From assembly GCA_020081605.1 (NCBI GenBank), contig JAHREC010000009.1, positions 2,480,001 through 2,544,000 of the forward strand: a DNA stretch of 64,000 bases, read 5' to 3'. A program made the translations under genes and the position numbers. Shown in pieces: positions 1 through 12,088 of this stretch. Below the pieces are notes generated by a model. It saw nothing but the letters and a program-made list of their open reading frames with translations. It was not told the origin of the DNA and made no database searches. The number at the start of each line of letters is the position of its first letter. The stretch's first letter is position 1. The stretch comes from Albifimbria verrucaria (Eukaryota > Ascomycota > Sordariomycetes > Hypocreales > Stachybotryaceae).

Positions 1-639
1 TGTCCAAGCTGCTTATGCACCCCGCATCATGGCCAACAGACGCTTGCACACGTCGAGCGAAGAGCTCGCGCGACACCTTGTAAAATGGCTCCACGCCGAG
101 GAGAAAGGTCGAAGCGGCGGGCAATGATGGATCCAAGCTGGAGCTAGGCGATCGCTTCCTTGTTCGCATTGTTACCTGGCCTTAGGACCAGACACCGTTC
201 CGCCACACATCAAACTACAGCTGTTGACAGACCGCAAACAAACACCGATTTGCGCCCCAAGCTACCCGAACTTGAGCCTTGGGTTGCTAGATGTTTCCGT
301 TTTCTGATCGTCACGCATGGCTTGTTTGCGCATCATCTATGGATTATCGCTGTATGTGGTGTCTCACATGTGATATTGGTTACGGCTAATGTAAAAGAAG
401 AACAAAATAAGCTGCAAGTAACCGGCCAAAGGACAAACAGTCCGGTGTGGCGCTCCACCCCCAATTTGGTACGGGCTATTATCAAATTCCAATTTGTGAA
501 GTTGCAGTAGTTCCCCTTTGGCTGGCCTGCAGCGGATGGTATCACGTCTCGGGGTTATTCTCCAACGGCACCTCTGCTCGCTACCACACAGTTGCTACCC
601 GATGACCGAAGGGTGTCCAGCGGTCGTCTTCCGATTGAC

Positions 640-1269
640 TCAGACGTGAGCGCGTCCAGTGAACCGGGTACGTCTCTCGCGGTGCCTCCACCAGTACGCC
701 GTGGTAGCAAGGCCTGCGATCAACCACAGAAGTGCATTAGCGAGGTCGACCCAGACAGCATTCTTCATGCGCTTGATGCCGCCGTCACCCTCGGGATCTT
801 CATTGATGTACATCTGCCGGCCGTCAGTCAAAATGTTACCGCCTCACACGGCGTTGGTGGACGCTACTGAAAGCGCCAACGCTGGGTGCCAGTTACATAC
901 CTTGCCGAAGACGCCAAAGACGGCGATCCACAGGGCAAATAGAATGAAGTCCCAGATGGCGGCAAAGACGCCAAGGAGGCGGAGCACAAACGGGATAAAG
1001 TACAAGACGCATGTCACGGCAGATATGGCTCCGACCACAACGGCGTAGACCTAGAGCAAGAGACAATTTTGTTAGTCAATTGTTCTCGAATAACCAGGCC
1101 ACGGCGACTTCATAGTGCTTACCCATTTCGAATCGGTGTACTTGTTGGCTTCATTGGCGCGCTGTAGGTCCGTGCCGTAGAGACCACAGACAGTGAGAGA
1201 CAGTGCAAAGCAAAAGAAATGCACGACGGTGAAAAAGAGATAACTAAGGGCGACGTCGAAGAGCCCCAT
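640..1269 (-). CDS. MARVEL-domain four-pass membrane protein
   Basis: A small integral membrane protein of about 156 residues in three exons: 1123..1269, 901..1050 and 640..813. All junctions are in phase 0, with GTAAGC and GTATGT donors. Four hydrophobic segments are visible: one right after the start (LFFTVVHFFCFALSLTV), one around VVVGAISAVTCVLYFIPFV, one around AAIWDFILFALWIAVFG, and one near the end (WVDLANALLWLIAGLATTAYWW). A basic tail (RHRERRTRF) follows. This four-helix layout with a short extracellular loop is that of fungal MARVEL/Nce102-like proteins, which organise plasma-membrane domains. The role here is inferred from the family; no catalytic motif is present. The frame is intact throughout. 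Confidence 0.8.
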
Positions 1270-3428
1270 CTCGGCGGTGTTTAGAGAGTTGCGAGAGCGT
1301 GAATATCAGCCGGGAGCCGTGACTGAAGTCGGTGCTTTCAGGTGCAGAAGCTGTGTCTGAATTGGCGCTCGCACGAGAAAGAGAACGGACCAGAATCAGA
1401 GCAGATCGAAGCAGGCAGTTAAGGGTCTCAGAAATGGGGCAGGGTCTTATTCGATTTCCGCGATGCCCAGTTCACCGTCCAGTCCCTGGTTTGGGCTGGT
1501 GTTGGCCATGACGTCAGAAGGGCACTTGACTGGCTCGAGAGGAAATGAACCCTTGGAGATCGCTGCGCGCATGACTACAACGATTGGCTCGACTCCCTTG
1601 CCAAAAAGAGGAAGAGAGAAGAGAGAGAGAAAAAAATTCTAGACCTCTGCCGCAGTAGGGGTTCGTGAGCTAGAGAGCCTGCTTTCCTTGTTTTGGTGTG
1701 TTGAGTGCGACATACGTCAAGGACTTGGTTTTGCGCATCGCGAACATGACACCCTCAAAGTCCTGGCTTACCTTAGCTACCTACCAAGGTAGTTAAGGAC
1801 TGAAGAAAAAGAAGGACTCAAGTCAAGCTTGCCTTGTTCCTTAATTAAGTAAGCTTGCCGGAAATGGGCCCCCAAGAGGCAAGACGAGTGGACAGCGAGG
1901 GCTATTCCCAATTTGCCTTGCGCGCAAGGCAGCAAAGAATCGTTCAACCTCAGCTCAATTACCTTGCCTCACTCATTAACGAATTGCAGGTGTGCCAGGG
2001 CGTCGAACCTATGCCACGTGTGGCGCTAGATTGAGGCTCCGCGAACATACTGCTCAGGCTGCTCAGGCTGCTCTGGCTCCTCAGGCTCCCCAGGCTCAGG
2101 GCTGACCTCGACGCAGATTGGACGCCTGCAACACCAGCCTCACTGCCTCTTTTCCTCACGACGCCCGGCTCCGGTTTTTCCCTTCTTTCTTGTGTCTCCT
2201 CCATCGGCAACGAGGCTGAGACCAAGCCAATTCACGACCAGCGTGATCTTTCCGTTCACCGAGAATGTGCGAATTCCAGAATCCTGCCCGTGTTCCCCTT
2301 CATCGGGAAGGGCTTGGCCATGGCTGCCGACCGGCACGTCAACAAACCCACCCGTGCCTGTGTGGTTCGCGGGGCTGACGCTCAGTCCAAAAGCCCCGTC
2401 TCATCGCATTCACGCATGCGGCTGCACGGCGATTGTGGCGGAGACGCTTTCCCATGGCCCAAAGAAGCATTAAGTCGTCCCGATGCAGATGCCTCTCTCG
2501 CTCACTTAAGCAGTCGACAGCTGCGGGTCACCCAGCAAAACCGTTTGCTCGGCTGCCTGGACCTTGCGAACTGGGTCGCCGGGACACTAGCCTCGTTCAC
2601 TTCTGTTGGCCTTGGGCTTCAGCCTACCACCTGAACCAAACCCCTGGCGCAGCCAATATCCTCCCCGACGGCGCAGCGTTCGCCTCCACTCGCCCAGTCG
2701 CCCATTGACGATTCACGCTCCTCCCAGGTTCCTCATTTGCGAGGTTGCTCATTTGTCCTCTTTGTCTCTGACACTTGCTGCCGCTGTTTGTCACTTGACC
2801 GTGGTGGAGCCCCACACCCCGGGGCGCGGGCGGCCCCGGTCCAAGGTGGACGAGGCACGGAACGACACCTTCAGTCAGAAATCTTTCCTCCATGTCGCAG
2901 GGTGCCTTTCCTGCCTGGGGCGCCTTCCAGGCAAACATAGCGTCCCTTCATGTCATTCGCCCACCGTGACCGTCGTCGTGAAGGGATCTCGCTGCGGTCC
3001 CCGTTCGATGTCCCACAAACGGGCCTGGGCCCCTTCCCTTTGCTCAAGCGTGGAGCTATCTTACCCGCTTCTTGCCGTCTTGGGGTGTCTTTGGAGATGG
3101 CTGTTCAGGGTGCGAGTGCATCGTGAGTCGTCGCACCGCCGCTTGGCTATGTCATGATGAATCACGTACCGTACTGCTCCCGCAGGGCACTCTTTGTGTC
3201 AGATATGTTGCCGAAGGCTACAGCGGAGCACACCGGCCAGCATACGGAAGTTAAATATTCTTCATCCCTCCTCCTCGGAGACCTTCCTATTTCACCACCT
3301 TCATCAATACTTCAATTGTATCTTCTGACTACTCTACGCTCTCCATCTACCATCTATACACGAGCCTCTCGTCAACAACACCAACAACAACCATTATAAC
3401 CACTACCACTACCACAACCACCACCAAT
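1270..3428. other. Intergenic region between divergent genes
   Basis: About 2.1 kb separates the MARVEL gene (minus) from the small Cys-rich gene (plus). The open frames here are short, overlap each other on both strands and show no recognisable protein signature. A pyrimidine-rich and CAA/CCA-rich stretch at about 3255-3425 directly before the next start looks like a fungal 5' leader. No repeat, RNA gene or mobile element was recognised. Confidence 0.5.
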
Positions 3429-3733
3429 ATGCCCGTCCGCTGCACCCACGACTCTTCTCACTACTACGCCTCGAGCGTACCAAGCACCAGCATCAGGCCC
3501 GGCTCCGGCGCCGACAGCTACCAGAACACTTACGGCCTCGGGGCCAGACTTCTCGCGGCGGAACCCTCAAGTGGCAATGCGTTCGTGCTTCCCCAATCTC
3601 CGAGATATAGCTTGACAAGTTGCTAACATGGAAACAGTGCCGATGCTCCGATGGTTGGTTCTCTACTGCGCTCGACGAGTACTGCCCGAACTGCCACTGC
3701 GCTCGCTGCGGCAACTGCCGCTATGCTCGATAG
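3429..3733 (+). CDS. Small cysteine-rich protein (hypothetical)
   Basis: A predicted protein of about 83 residues from two exons, 3429..3584 and 3638..3733. The acceptor is supported by a strong TGCTAAC branch site at 3621-3627 and a CAG at 3635-3637. The donor (GTGCTT) is weak and was chosen because it keeps the frame. The second exon encodes seven cysteines in 27 residues, in the order CxC, CPxC, xC, then C-x2-C-x2-C, with the segment CSDGWFSTALDEYCP between them. The spacing suggests a zinc-binding or disulphide-rich module. The first exon is Ser/Tyr-rich and low in complexity. No signal peptide is evident. Another reading frame runs to 3888 but has no such pattern. I do not recognise a named family. 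Confidence 0.5.
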
Positions 3734-6700
3734 ATGGACTTCGATTGAAGCTCACGAGGTGCCATTGCACCGGCAACTCGGTTTCATCACTACCACTCTC
3801 GTCTCCTACAACTTCTGCAGCAGCCAGACTGCAAAACTCTTCTTCGACTTCACTTCTGCTCAGCCGAGCGCGCTATTTACGAGAATGACTTGACGGACAC
3901 GACTGGATCAATGGATTGCATGATTTACGTTGGGGATATGGCTCTAGATTCTGGGACAGCAATGTCCGCTTGTACAGTTCCTTTTTTTTTGTCGGCAGGG
4001 CCAGCATGACGGTTTACACGGTGTTTGATGTTTGATTGCATTTACGGATAGGCAAACTAGACTACCACGGATACAGGAAGCGGACCGGGTTCGCGAATTG
4101 ACTTGTTTTACTCATTGACTCACATGTGTCACCTGCTCACCCCCTCCATTTGCAGCGTAAGGCTGCGCAAATTGATGTCAAGTCTTAGATCGCAGTCGCA
4201 CAACGTCTGCAAGTCGTTCCACTCGTAAACACAGGCGGCTCCACAGGGCTTCCGCAGGGCAGAAATAACGTGCAGAGGGCCTGCCACCCCTGTTCCCCGA
4301 CCACACGCTACCGTGAATCCCTGCCGTAGACAGTAATTGGTCGTTATTCGATGCCCTGGTTGCCTGATTGAGCTGGAGGCACCAGGGAGAGATCCCGGTT
4401 GCTTGGGATCTTATCGTAAGGCGGCCAGGCAGCCGTCCTCTTCTGAAAGGTGTGACTAACAGAGCCCGATTCGACCCTGTTATAGTTAACAGTGACATCT
4501 CCTGATCATCGCCAACGAATGGACACCTTTCTCGCAACAATGTCAATTTGCACGCAGTCTGGCCCTGCTGGCGCCAACCCTCATCTCATCTCAATTGGGG
4601 CATGCGCATGCAAGGCAATCTGACAGCAAGCAACCCAAGCACCATCGAACATGCCTAGAGCCAAAAGGCCCTCGGCCCGTATTCGATCCTCCCTTTTTCT
4701 ATAGATAGGCCCTGTCAGAACACGTAGCGCGCAAAAGTCCTCGCCCCTTCGGCGATACTGAGGTCCAACGGCCTGTTAGTGATGGCGAGGATTGCCCCCA
4801 ATACTTGGGATGCAGATGCTATTGTTGGCGTTCCTATTTAGAAACCCCAAGCATGGCAACAAAGTCGCCGACGTTGACCAACCACCCCAGTGGACAGGGG
4901 GCCAATGGCTTTTCGAGGACGCAGACGGGCCGTAGGGATTGACTCACGGCTCCCTGTCTCACTGCAGCCACTGGAGCAATGCATACGATCTGCAGTTCTG
5001 CACGACGTCATGTGATTAGATGTGTGATGAGGATGTTGGCGACTGAGAACGATCGTGGGTTGGTGATGGTGTGGTTATTTACAGCGCTCCAAAGGACCAC
5101 GTAGAAAGCACGGACCCAACCATCTCGCGTCAATTGTTGGTCAATGCCTCGGGTGGGGATCTATAATTGACATGAAAAATCCGAAGAGCCTCCTCTTTTC
5201 TGGAAGAAACCTGTGGCGAGGTCTCCGGAAAAAGTCGTGGCCTTGAGACTTGTCGACAGGGGTAGAGGCCTCCAAGATGATTTGATCATGTTGACAATTG
5301 ATACCAACCACACATCAACACAATATTGTCCATTGCCAATGTTCTCTTCGGTCTAAAATTAATTTCTTGCCCGAGAGGGTTTATCGGAAATACATGGGTA
5401 TTAGTGTTGACCGACTGGTGTCCGTGCCACCCTATGAAGTGACCAGGGAGGGTTCAGCGCCGTGCTGGTTTAGTATAATGGTCCTTTATCCTCAATACCA
5501 AGAAGGAAACTCGCTTGTTAAATCCACCAGAGAAAATAGGCGCCCCGTTAGGGTTCAAGGAGCTTAGCGTCCAGGATCATATGTACTATGTATTGGTCCG
5601 GGAGTTTTTAAATGGGCTAGTTATAGGTGAATGCTGCTCAAGAGTATGAATAGTCAATTGAAGCAGTAAGAACCCATGACAACAGACGGCATATAGAACT
5701 CACGCTCGCTCTATTAACCCTCTCCTGGTCACTTCGCAGGGTGGCACGGACATCATGTCGGCCACCACTAATACCTTCCACAACCATGGGGCTCGGCACT
5801 GAGCATCAAATCTCGATCTTTATCCTTCTCAACAAGGTGGCGCTGTGCTCCATCTCCCACCCATTTCTTCGCCTGATACCACGTAGAGCGCGACACTGGC
5901 CTTTGAAAGATGACGTTGTTCACGTCGAAAAGCATAAGCGATAACTAAAAAAGCTGTACCGGACTTAATCTCAACAACTCGTTCGCATAGTCAATTGCCA
6001 ACACCTTTTGATCAAGGACCCTTGGTCAATCTTCGCCAGAGTCAACAGCAAAGGCGTCGATATGACCACTGGGCACAATTATTGGACCTGGGCCTTTGCC
6101 GCCCTCGAATTCACCGACGATGTTTGTATGCTGGTGCTTGCGGCTGAAGACCAAGATGTCTTCTCTTTGATTCCCAGAAAGTGACTTATTTGACGAACAA
6201 CAACCATAAGTATTGCCTTGGATCAATAAACCCCGTCTCCCTGTAAGGGTAGTAGACACCAATATATCGCTACCTATTCTGTATCCTGAATACAGACCCC
6301 CATTGTCACACTATGCATGCTACTGGGCCCTGAGCTCTTTGAACCCCGAAGAGGCTTCTACTTTCTAAGGCGAATAATTGCCATTAAACTAATAATTATT
6401 GCCTAACAAGAAAGGCTTATATAACCAGTCCAAAATAATACAAGGACTTAATGTTTAGATTTAGACAGTAGATAGTACGTGTTTAATAAAGCAAGTATAG
6501 ACGTTAGCTATTGCTTTTATTTTATTGACAATTCTCTCTCGGCCAATTTATCAGATATTGTAGTCATTTCTGGCAATGAGAAAAAAGACGATGTCCCATC
6601 GCTAAAGAGCTGTTAATTAACATAGTTGCCTTGAAGATTAGGTAATATTGTAAGCATTCAGCAGCGCGTTATAATTTTCTACTTCCAATAGCTTCTCTCT

Positions 6701-6827
6701 TCAAGTGGACTTGCACTGCCATCATTTCATCCTGCTTACACAAATCCACAACTACTCCAACACAGCCTCCCAAGTTCCACCCAGACTCTGAATTTGCTCA
6801 ACATCTCACATACCATTCAGAGCCAAT
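3734..6827. other. Gene-poor region
   Basis: About 3.1 kb without a gene I can support. Short frames (for example 4178-4546 on minus, 5298-5567 and 5741-5944 on plus) have no family signature and no plausible splice structure. From about 6260 to 6760 the sequence becomes clearly AT-rich and leads into the DUF7730 gene. No transposon coding remnant was recognised. Confidence 0.5.
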
Positions 6828-8168
6828 ATGCCACATATCCCTGAGAATCGCGCGGTAGATGAGCACTCCAGTTCACCCTCTCCACGCTACCTAGCATCAA
6901 TAGGCATAGAAGATGGCGAGAATTGGAGAGAAATAATCCGAAAATCCCTCAATTGCCCCATCCAAGGCCCCGAGAGTTGTCTCCACTCAGGTTCCGGGAA
7001 TCTGGGACAAGTGCTCCATACACCTCAGTCCAGGAAACTTCTCCATACTTTGCACTCCCCTGATATTAGAGTAGACATTCTTCGATTGGCTTTTGGAGAT
7101 TCCTGCCTCCACATGAACCTTTCTTATAGCCATCCGGATGCATCAAAGCGATGGGAGCATCATTGCGGTATCGACAATAAGAAGTGGAAGAGATCTCGCA
7201 AAAAGAAAGAACGAATTGTTGATTCTACCCAACCCAAGGCCTGGCGATGGTGGAGCTCTATATGTCATCGACTCTCACCCGACGCACCAAGTGGACCTAT
7301 GACAAGAGGTGGTGCCGATGGCCCTTGGGCTGATTCTTGCCGAGATGGTGAGGCAGCTGAGTGTCAAAAATGGAGAGGATGTTCTGATGATCCATCTGTA
7401 TGTCACATTGGTGTTATGGGATGGCTCCTATCGTGTCGTCTGAAGTAAGTACAATGTAGTTATTTCGATTGTCAGATATTAACATAGCTTCATAGTTATT
7501 CCGAGGCCATTACAATACTCTATGCAACCAATACAATTATAATACAGGATGAATTTATACTTAATAACCTCACACAACTATTATTGCCACATCGGCTTAC
7601 TGCCATCACAAAACTTGAGAGTAGCTGGCCACTGCTCACACTTCCTATTAGGGGCTCTCTAGATGAAGCTGATTTTGATGAGGATAATTTGAAGCATATC
7701 TTGAGTCTCTTATCAGCAGATTTCCCTGCTCTTCATCGGCTTTATCTTTCGCTGGAGAAGTCAAAACAGTCTCAATTCTCATTCGACACAGCATCGCAAC
7801 ATGTCAAAATAATAACACAACATCTTGACAAGTTTGTTATCGACAAGCCGGGCTTAACAGAATGCGCATTCGCGCTCCCAGACCTATTTTTCAGCGACAT
7901 ATATAATGAGGCGGCCTGCGAACCTAATGATGATGGCATAAGTGCTACTCGTTGGGACTCATATCGTCAGGTGTGGCGGGATGTTAATGGCGAAATGAGC
8001 ATCATACGGATCCCATTTGTTGATAGCTACCCAGGCCCTCCTCATCAATCACTGCAGATTGATACCAAAGTCACTGGATACTGGCTCCTAGAAGGATCGA
8101 ATAAGGAAATCCGCAAAGATCGCCTACACTATCGAATGGACTCCCATAAGTTTGTTACTTGTCAATAG
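6828..8168 (+). CDS. DUF7730-like domain protein
   Basis: A hypothetical protein of about 429 residues in two exons, 6828..7444 and 7496..8168. The intron has a GTAAGT donor at 7445 and a CATAG acceptor ending at 7495. Splicing joins the frames as WLLSCRLNYSEAITILY. That segment, together with LLHTLHSPDIRVDILRLAFG upstream and LLLPHRLTAITKLE downstream, follows the DUF7730 pattern: a leucine-rich start resembling an F-box edge, then 'conserved C..(Y/E)..LLY..N.F', then a 'P.RL..I..L' strand. A Lys/Arg-rich insert lies at about residues 120-135. DUF7730 proteins are abundant in filamentous fungi and their function is unknown. The frame is intact. Confidence 0.65.
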
Positions 8169-9063
8169 CTACCGATGGTATGATTTGGCTTTGTGCTCGG
8201 AAAATGTCTGATATTACTTAGCAAGCGAAGGGGAGTAGAAGTGGCGAGGAAGATGTCGAGGAGAATGTTGATGAAGTCAAGCACTTAAATCTTTAATTCC
8301 ATAGGCCGATTGAACAATTGTCAATATGGTGATCTTAAGGGAGGCATTCCAGGCTGGATTATGAGTTCCGCTCAAGAATTGATGTAGATCATTCAATTCT
8401 TCAATTCATTCTACGCTAAGACCAGAATAAACTTGAGAGTAAATCAAGTTACGATAGACTGATCTCATCACGTGTGCCAATACGACTCATGGTTTCACCT
8501 ACAGCCACGTAACGGTGTGTTATTTTGAGGAAGGCTACTTAGGTCGGTACATTTGTTTACTAAAAGCGTGGGAGCCTATCACTTAATTTAGTCCTATCAC
8601 CCAATGGCTTTTTGGGGAATCATACTAGAGAGTACCAGGATGTTGCAGCAAGGCTCTACGCTGCAGTAAAGCCCTCTACGACGTATCAGCGGGAGGCTGA
8701 TCAGGCTATATTGAGCGCAGATCTAACCAAGTTACGTTGCAGTAAACCCAAATATAAGTTTGTCTTTTCTATTATATACTGCAGTATGTGCCTAACTGTA
8801 ACCTTTTCAACTACGCCCCACGTCAAAGTTTGGAAGGGGAGCAGACTGTCAGGGTCACAGCAAGGCTGTCGAGGTTGCAGCATGGAATGTACAGGCAGAA
8901 CCTCGATGTGGTGGTACCAGGCTTAGAGATAACCCTGTGGCATTGAATTACATTTTGTTTGCGGGTATAAGAATAACATGTCTCCCTGCCTTTGGAAAAC
9001 AACCCAAATATTCTGCTTCCACCATCATTTTTTTTTCTTTTTTTTCTTTTTAAATCAACGAAC
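8169..9063. other. Intergenic region with first copy of a 38-bp repeat
   Basis: No gene is supported. Positions 8456-8493 hold a 38-base sequence containing CACGTG that recurs with one mismatch at 11734-11771. Weaker similarity extends about 40 bases upstream of each copy. A long T-rich run lies at about 9027-9052, directly before the next start codon. Confidence 0.6.
8456..8493 (+). repeat. 38-bp direct repeat, copy A
   Basis: The copy runs from AGACTGATC through CATCACGTGTGCCAATAC to CTCATGGT. It matches 11734-11771 with a single C/T difference. The two copies lie about 3.3 kb apart in the same orientation, and each sits a few hundred bases upstream of a gene start. Confidence 0.8.
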
Positions 9064-11306
9064 ATGAGCACCACTGACAGCTCTTACCCTGTCTATCTTG
9101 GCGTCTGGACTAACTGGTCTCATGGCAAGATATTTGGCAGCACATTGACCCTCTCCAAGTCTAATGGAGCCCTGTTGGTCGCCTTTACGGCCTTCTTTAT
9201 CACAATAGTTGGTACTCAGCTTTGGCGCATATTGTGCTTCATTCTTCACGGTTACTTCTCGAGGCATACACCTCAGGATGCTTTATATAATCAGAGGCAA
9301 GCCTTACTCCGTAACTCAGCAAGCCCCATTGGAGGAATCTGGGTACTCATTCAGATGATCCATGCGTGGAGTCACCAGTCCATCGAAATTCGTCCGTTCA
9401 GAAGGTTGTTTCCAATAATGGTGCTTACTTTCCTTATTGCCATTGGACTGGCAGTTGCTTCTGGTCTATCCTCACGCATTGCCTTTGGAAACGAGGTCCT
9501 TATTGACGGTACACACTGTGGTCTTGCTTCTCTGCCCGGCGATATACAAACTCGCCTCTTCGTAGAGGCACCTCATCAGGGTAGAGCAATTGAGAGGGCT
9601 GCAGACTACGCACAACGATGCTACGAGTCAGATTCAACGACCAGTGACTGCAACATATTATTGCAGGAATCCCTTCCGATAACCTCGGTGACTAACGCCA
9701 GCTGCCCCTTTGACTCGAAATTATGTATATCTCAGGATTCGAACATAATGTTGGAGTCTGGTCTTTAGATAGCGCTATGAATCTGGGCTTGAACTGGCCG
9801 AACGATGAAAGATTTCAACTGCAATTTAGAATGCATTGTGCTCCTCTGGTTACAGAAGGGTACCGGTCAGACTATCATTATGGCAACAAAACCTATGTTC
9901 GTTATCAGTATGGTGATGGGTCACTCCCTGGCTCTGGCTGTGATTGCACTTTCGCCATTAGCAACAACACTCTTGAGATACAGGCCGAGGCCAACAACAC
10001 GCCGTTTCTCGAGGCGACATCCGAGTATGCATTGGCGTAAGGACTTCAGCCAGTGGTGGCCTTGTTTTGCAAAACTAACTCTTGCGTGCGAGCAGGACGA
10101 CAGACGCCAGATTCGCTAACGGACGCCTCATAAGAAACTACTCGTTAATCTCGCCGATACCCGAGTTGAGCAAGCACAATGGAGACTTGGTAATGATATT
10201 TTTAATCCACAATCAGGTTCAATTCGTCGGTAAATCCTCTGATGATTGGTATCGGGCATCTAAACCCACCAACATGACAGTAACGCAACGCGAGGATCAA
10301 GGAGGAGTAAAAGTACTCCATATTTACGAGGCAGACGAGCCCGCGTGGCCAATGGCTTGTGTGATGCAGTTTCAGGTCTGTAAGAAAAATACCTGTACAG
10401 GATTTGGATCGTTCGAGGATACATTAAATCGCCTGAAGAGTAACCTCCATATTCCAGAGATCCCTTTCGGAATTTGGCAGTATCTAAGATCCTCCTTAAC
10501 TCTGGGTAACCTTATCTACGCCCTGGGTAAAAAGTCGCTTGCATCGAGGTATAGAACAGCTGCAGGGCTCCAAGCAACACCAGAGAAGAATGAATGGCAC
10601 CGGGACGTCACCCATTGGTTTGCAACAATTTTGGCCTACTTGCAGTTCAAGCTACCCGAAGTTGCCAGTGGGCCCCTGACAGGCAATATACCGGGGCTCG
10701 AGGACTTTATCATCCGACCAAATGGTACCCAGCGGCTCTACTTCTGCAATAGTCAGGCACGTCCCCACAACGACTTAATCCTTATAATAAGCTAATCCCT
10801 TACAGAAAATTCGGAGCAATGCTTATACGTCCTTCAGCATGTTCTGGTTGCTCTTTGTTGTTGCCATCGGCATCCTTACCATGCTAACATCTGTCATGTT
10901 AGAGTCCACCAGCAACCTTATTAAAAAGGTTTTGTCTCATGAGTCGTACTCCTACGTGGGACTTGAATGGAGGGCAAATCACCCACTCCATCTACAGCGA
11001 TTGGCACACGAAGCGCTTGGCTCGGGAGAATGGAAATGTGGCCTCTGGGATATTCCAGTAACCAGCAGTAGCAGCACTCTATCTGCCTTGGATACTTCAT
11101 ATTCCACTACTCTCCCGCGGCTTGATGGGCTTAAAACAGGATACCCCTGTGCTGAAACTACCATTGAAGCCTCTACCACGGAGACAAAGTCACCAAAGCC
11201 CAGCATCGAAATCAACGGGCCCACGACTGATAGCCTAGTGGTGGACTGGTCAGTAGCCAAGGCTCCAGGGGACAGCAACCGTCCAGAACACACAAGCTGT
11301 GAGTAG
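9064..11306 (+). CDS. Fungal multi-pass membrane protein of unknown function (one frame break)
   Basis: The start at 9064 gives an N-terminus (PVYLGVWTNWSHG) followed by hydrophobic segments (ALLVAFTAFFITIVGTQLW; FPIMVLTFLIAIGLAVASG), a long Cys- and Asn-rich presumably extracellular region, and a last membrane segment (MFWLLFVVAIGILTMLTSVML). The tail has an EWRANHPLHLQRLAHEALGS motif. This matches a family widespread in Sordariomycetes whose role is unknown. Exons are 9064..10036, 10096..10756 and 10806..11306. The first intron is GT-AG. The second is GC-AG, with donor CAG|GCACGT at 10757 and branch GCTAATC. Near 9764-9766 the frame breaks: one T is missing from a T-run between ESGL and LDSAMN. 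Given the same fault in many other genes here, this is more likely an assembly error than a pseudogene. Confidence 0.7.
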
Positions 11307-11476
11307 CAGCGTCATGGGATGGCTTTTCTTTCGCTTCAAAGTGATGAGGCATGTTTGCAGGGTTTGAGGCAACCGCTGGCGGTATACCCACTCGTCGAGG
11401 AATCAGTGAATAGGCTGGCTACTGAGAATGCTAAGTACAGGACACCGATGGTCTTTTGATTGTGCGGGAGGCCTTG

Positions 11477-11577
11477 TGTCGTTGTTTCTATTACATTTCA
11501 ACACTTAGTGTCGTTGTTTCTACTACATTTCAACACTTAGTGTCGTTGTTTCTACTACATTTCAGCACTTAGTGTCG
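11477..11577. repeat. 32-nt tandem repeat, three units
   Basis: A unit beginning TGTCGTTGTTTCTA and ending TTCAACACTTAG occurs three times back to back (11477, 11509, 11541). It is followed by the first five bases of a fourth unit. The units differ at only two positions (T/C and A/G). Confidence 0.9.
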
Positions 11578-11733
11578 CGCAAATCTCCTGCATCATGCCA
11601 TCAACAAGACCAAGTAAAAGATCTTTGTGAGGCTTCAGCTAGTCCATATTGGAGATCACCTAAGTTAACTTGCGTCTTTCCCCGTTCGATGTTAAGGCTG
11701 GAATAAACTTCAAGAGCAAAATGACTCTAGGCT

Positions 11734-11771
11734 AGACTGATTTCATCACGTGTGCCAATACGACTCATGGT
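11734..11771 (+). repeat. 38-bp direct repeat, copy B
   Basis: This is the second copy of the element at 8456-8493, with one mismatch and including the CACGTG hexamer. It lies about 320 bp upstream of the MFS transporter start. Confidence 0.8.
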
Positions 11772-12088
11772 GGAGACACCGTTCCCCGTCTTCGGGTAAC
11801 TCGGTTCATTGTTACGGAGTTGTGGAGATCATGATCATCTCTTTACCGTAGTTGAGCCGTTAGTTCTACCCGTTTCTAGGGGCGGATTTCCCCGATCCAG
11901 GTCGTCGGACCGATACCCCGGAGCAACAGACTTGGCGTTTGCTAATGTATAAAAATGCAGTGGCTGTCGTGCCAAGTGAACGGTGCCGACGTCTTCTTGG
12001 CTTTCTCTTGGCCATATCTTGACATTTGGGAGTAACCACCTCTTCAACTGAACACGAAATAAACGTCTGGCTCTGTACTGCAGCCAAC

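Larger units (their letters stand above)
11307..12088. other. Intergenic region with tandem and dispersed repeats
   Basis: No gene is supported. The region holds three tandem 32-nt units at 11477-11572 and the second copy of the 38-bp dispersed repeat at 11734-11771. Minus-strand frames at 11835-12191 show no family signature. Confidence 0.6.

Noticed and set aside
2192..3400. Several plus-strand frames of 60-180 residues upstream of the Cys-rich gene
   Set aside because: They overlap in three frames, are Ser/Leu/Pro-rich and lack a family match or consistent splicing; most likely promoter and leader DNA.
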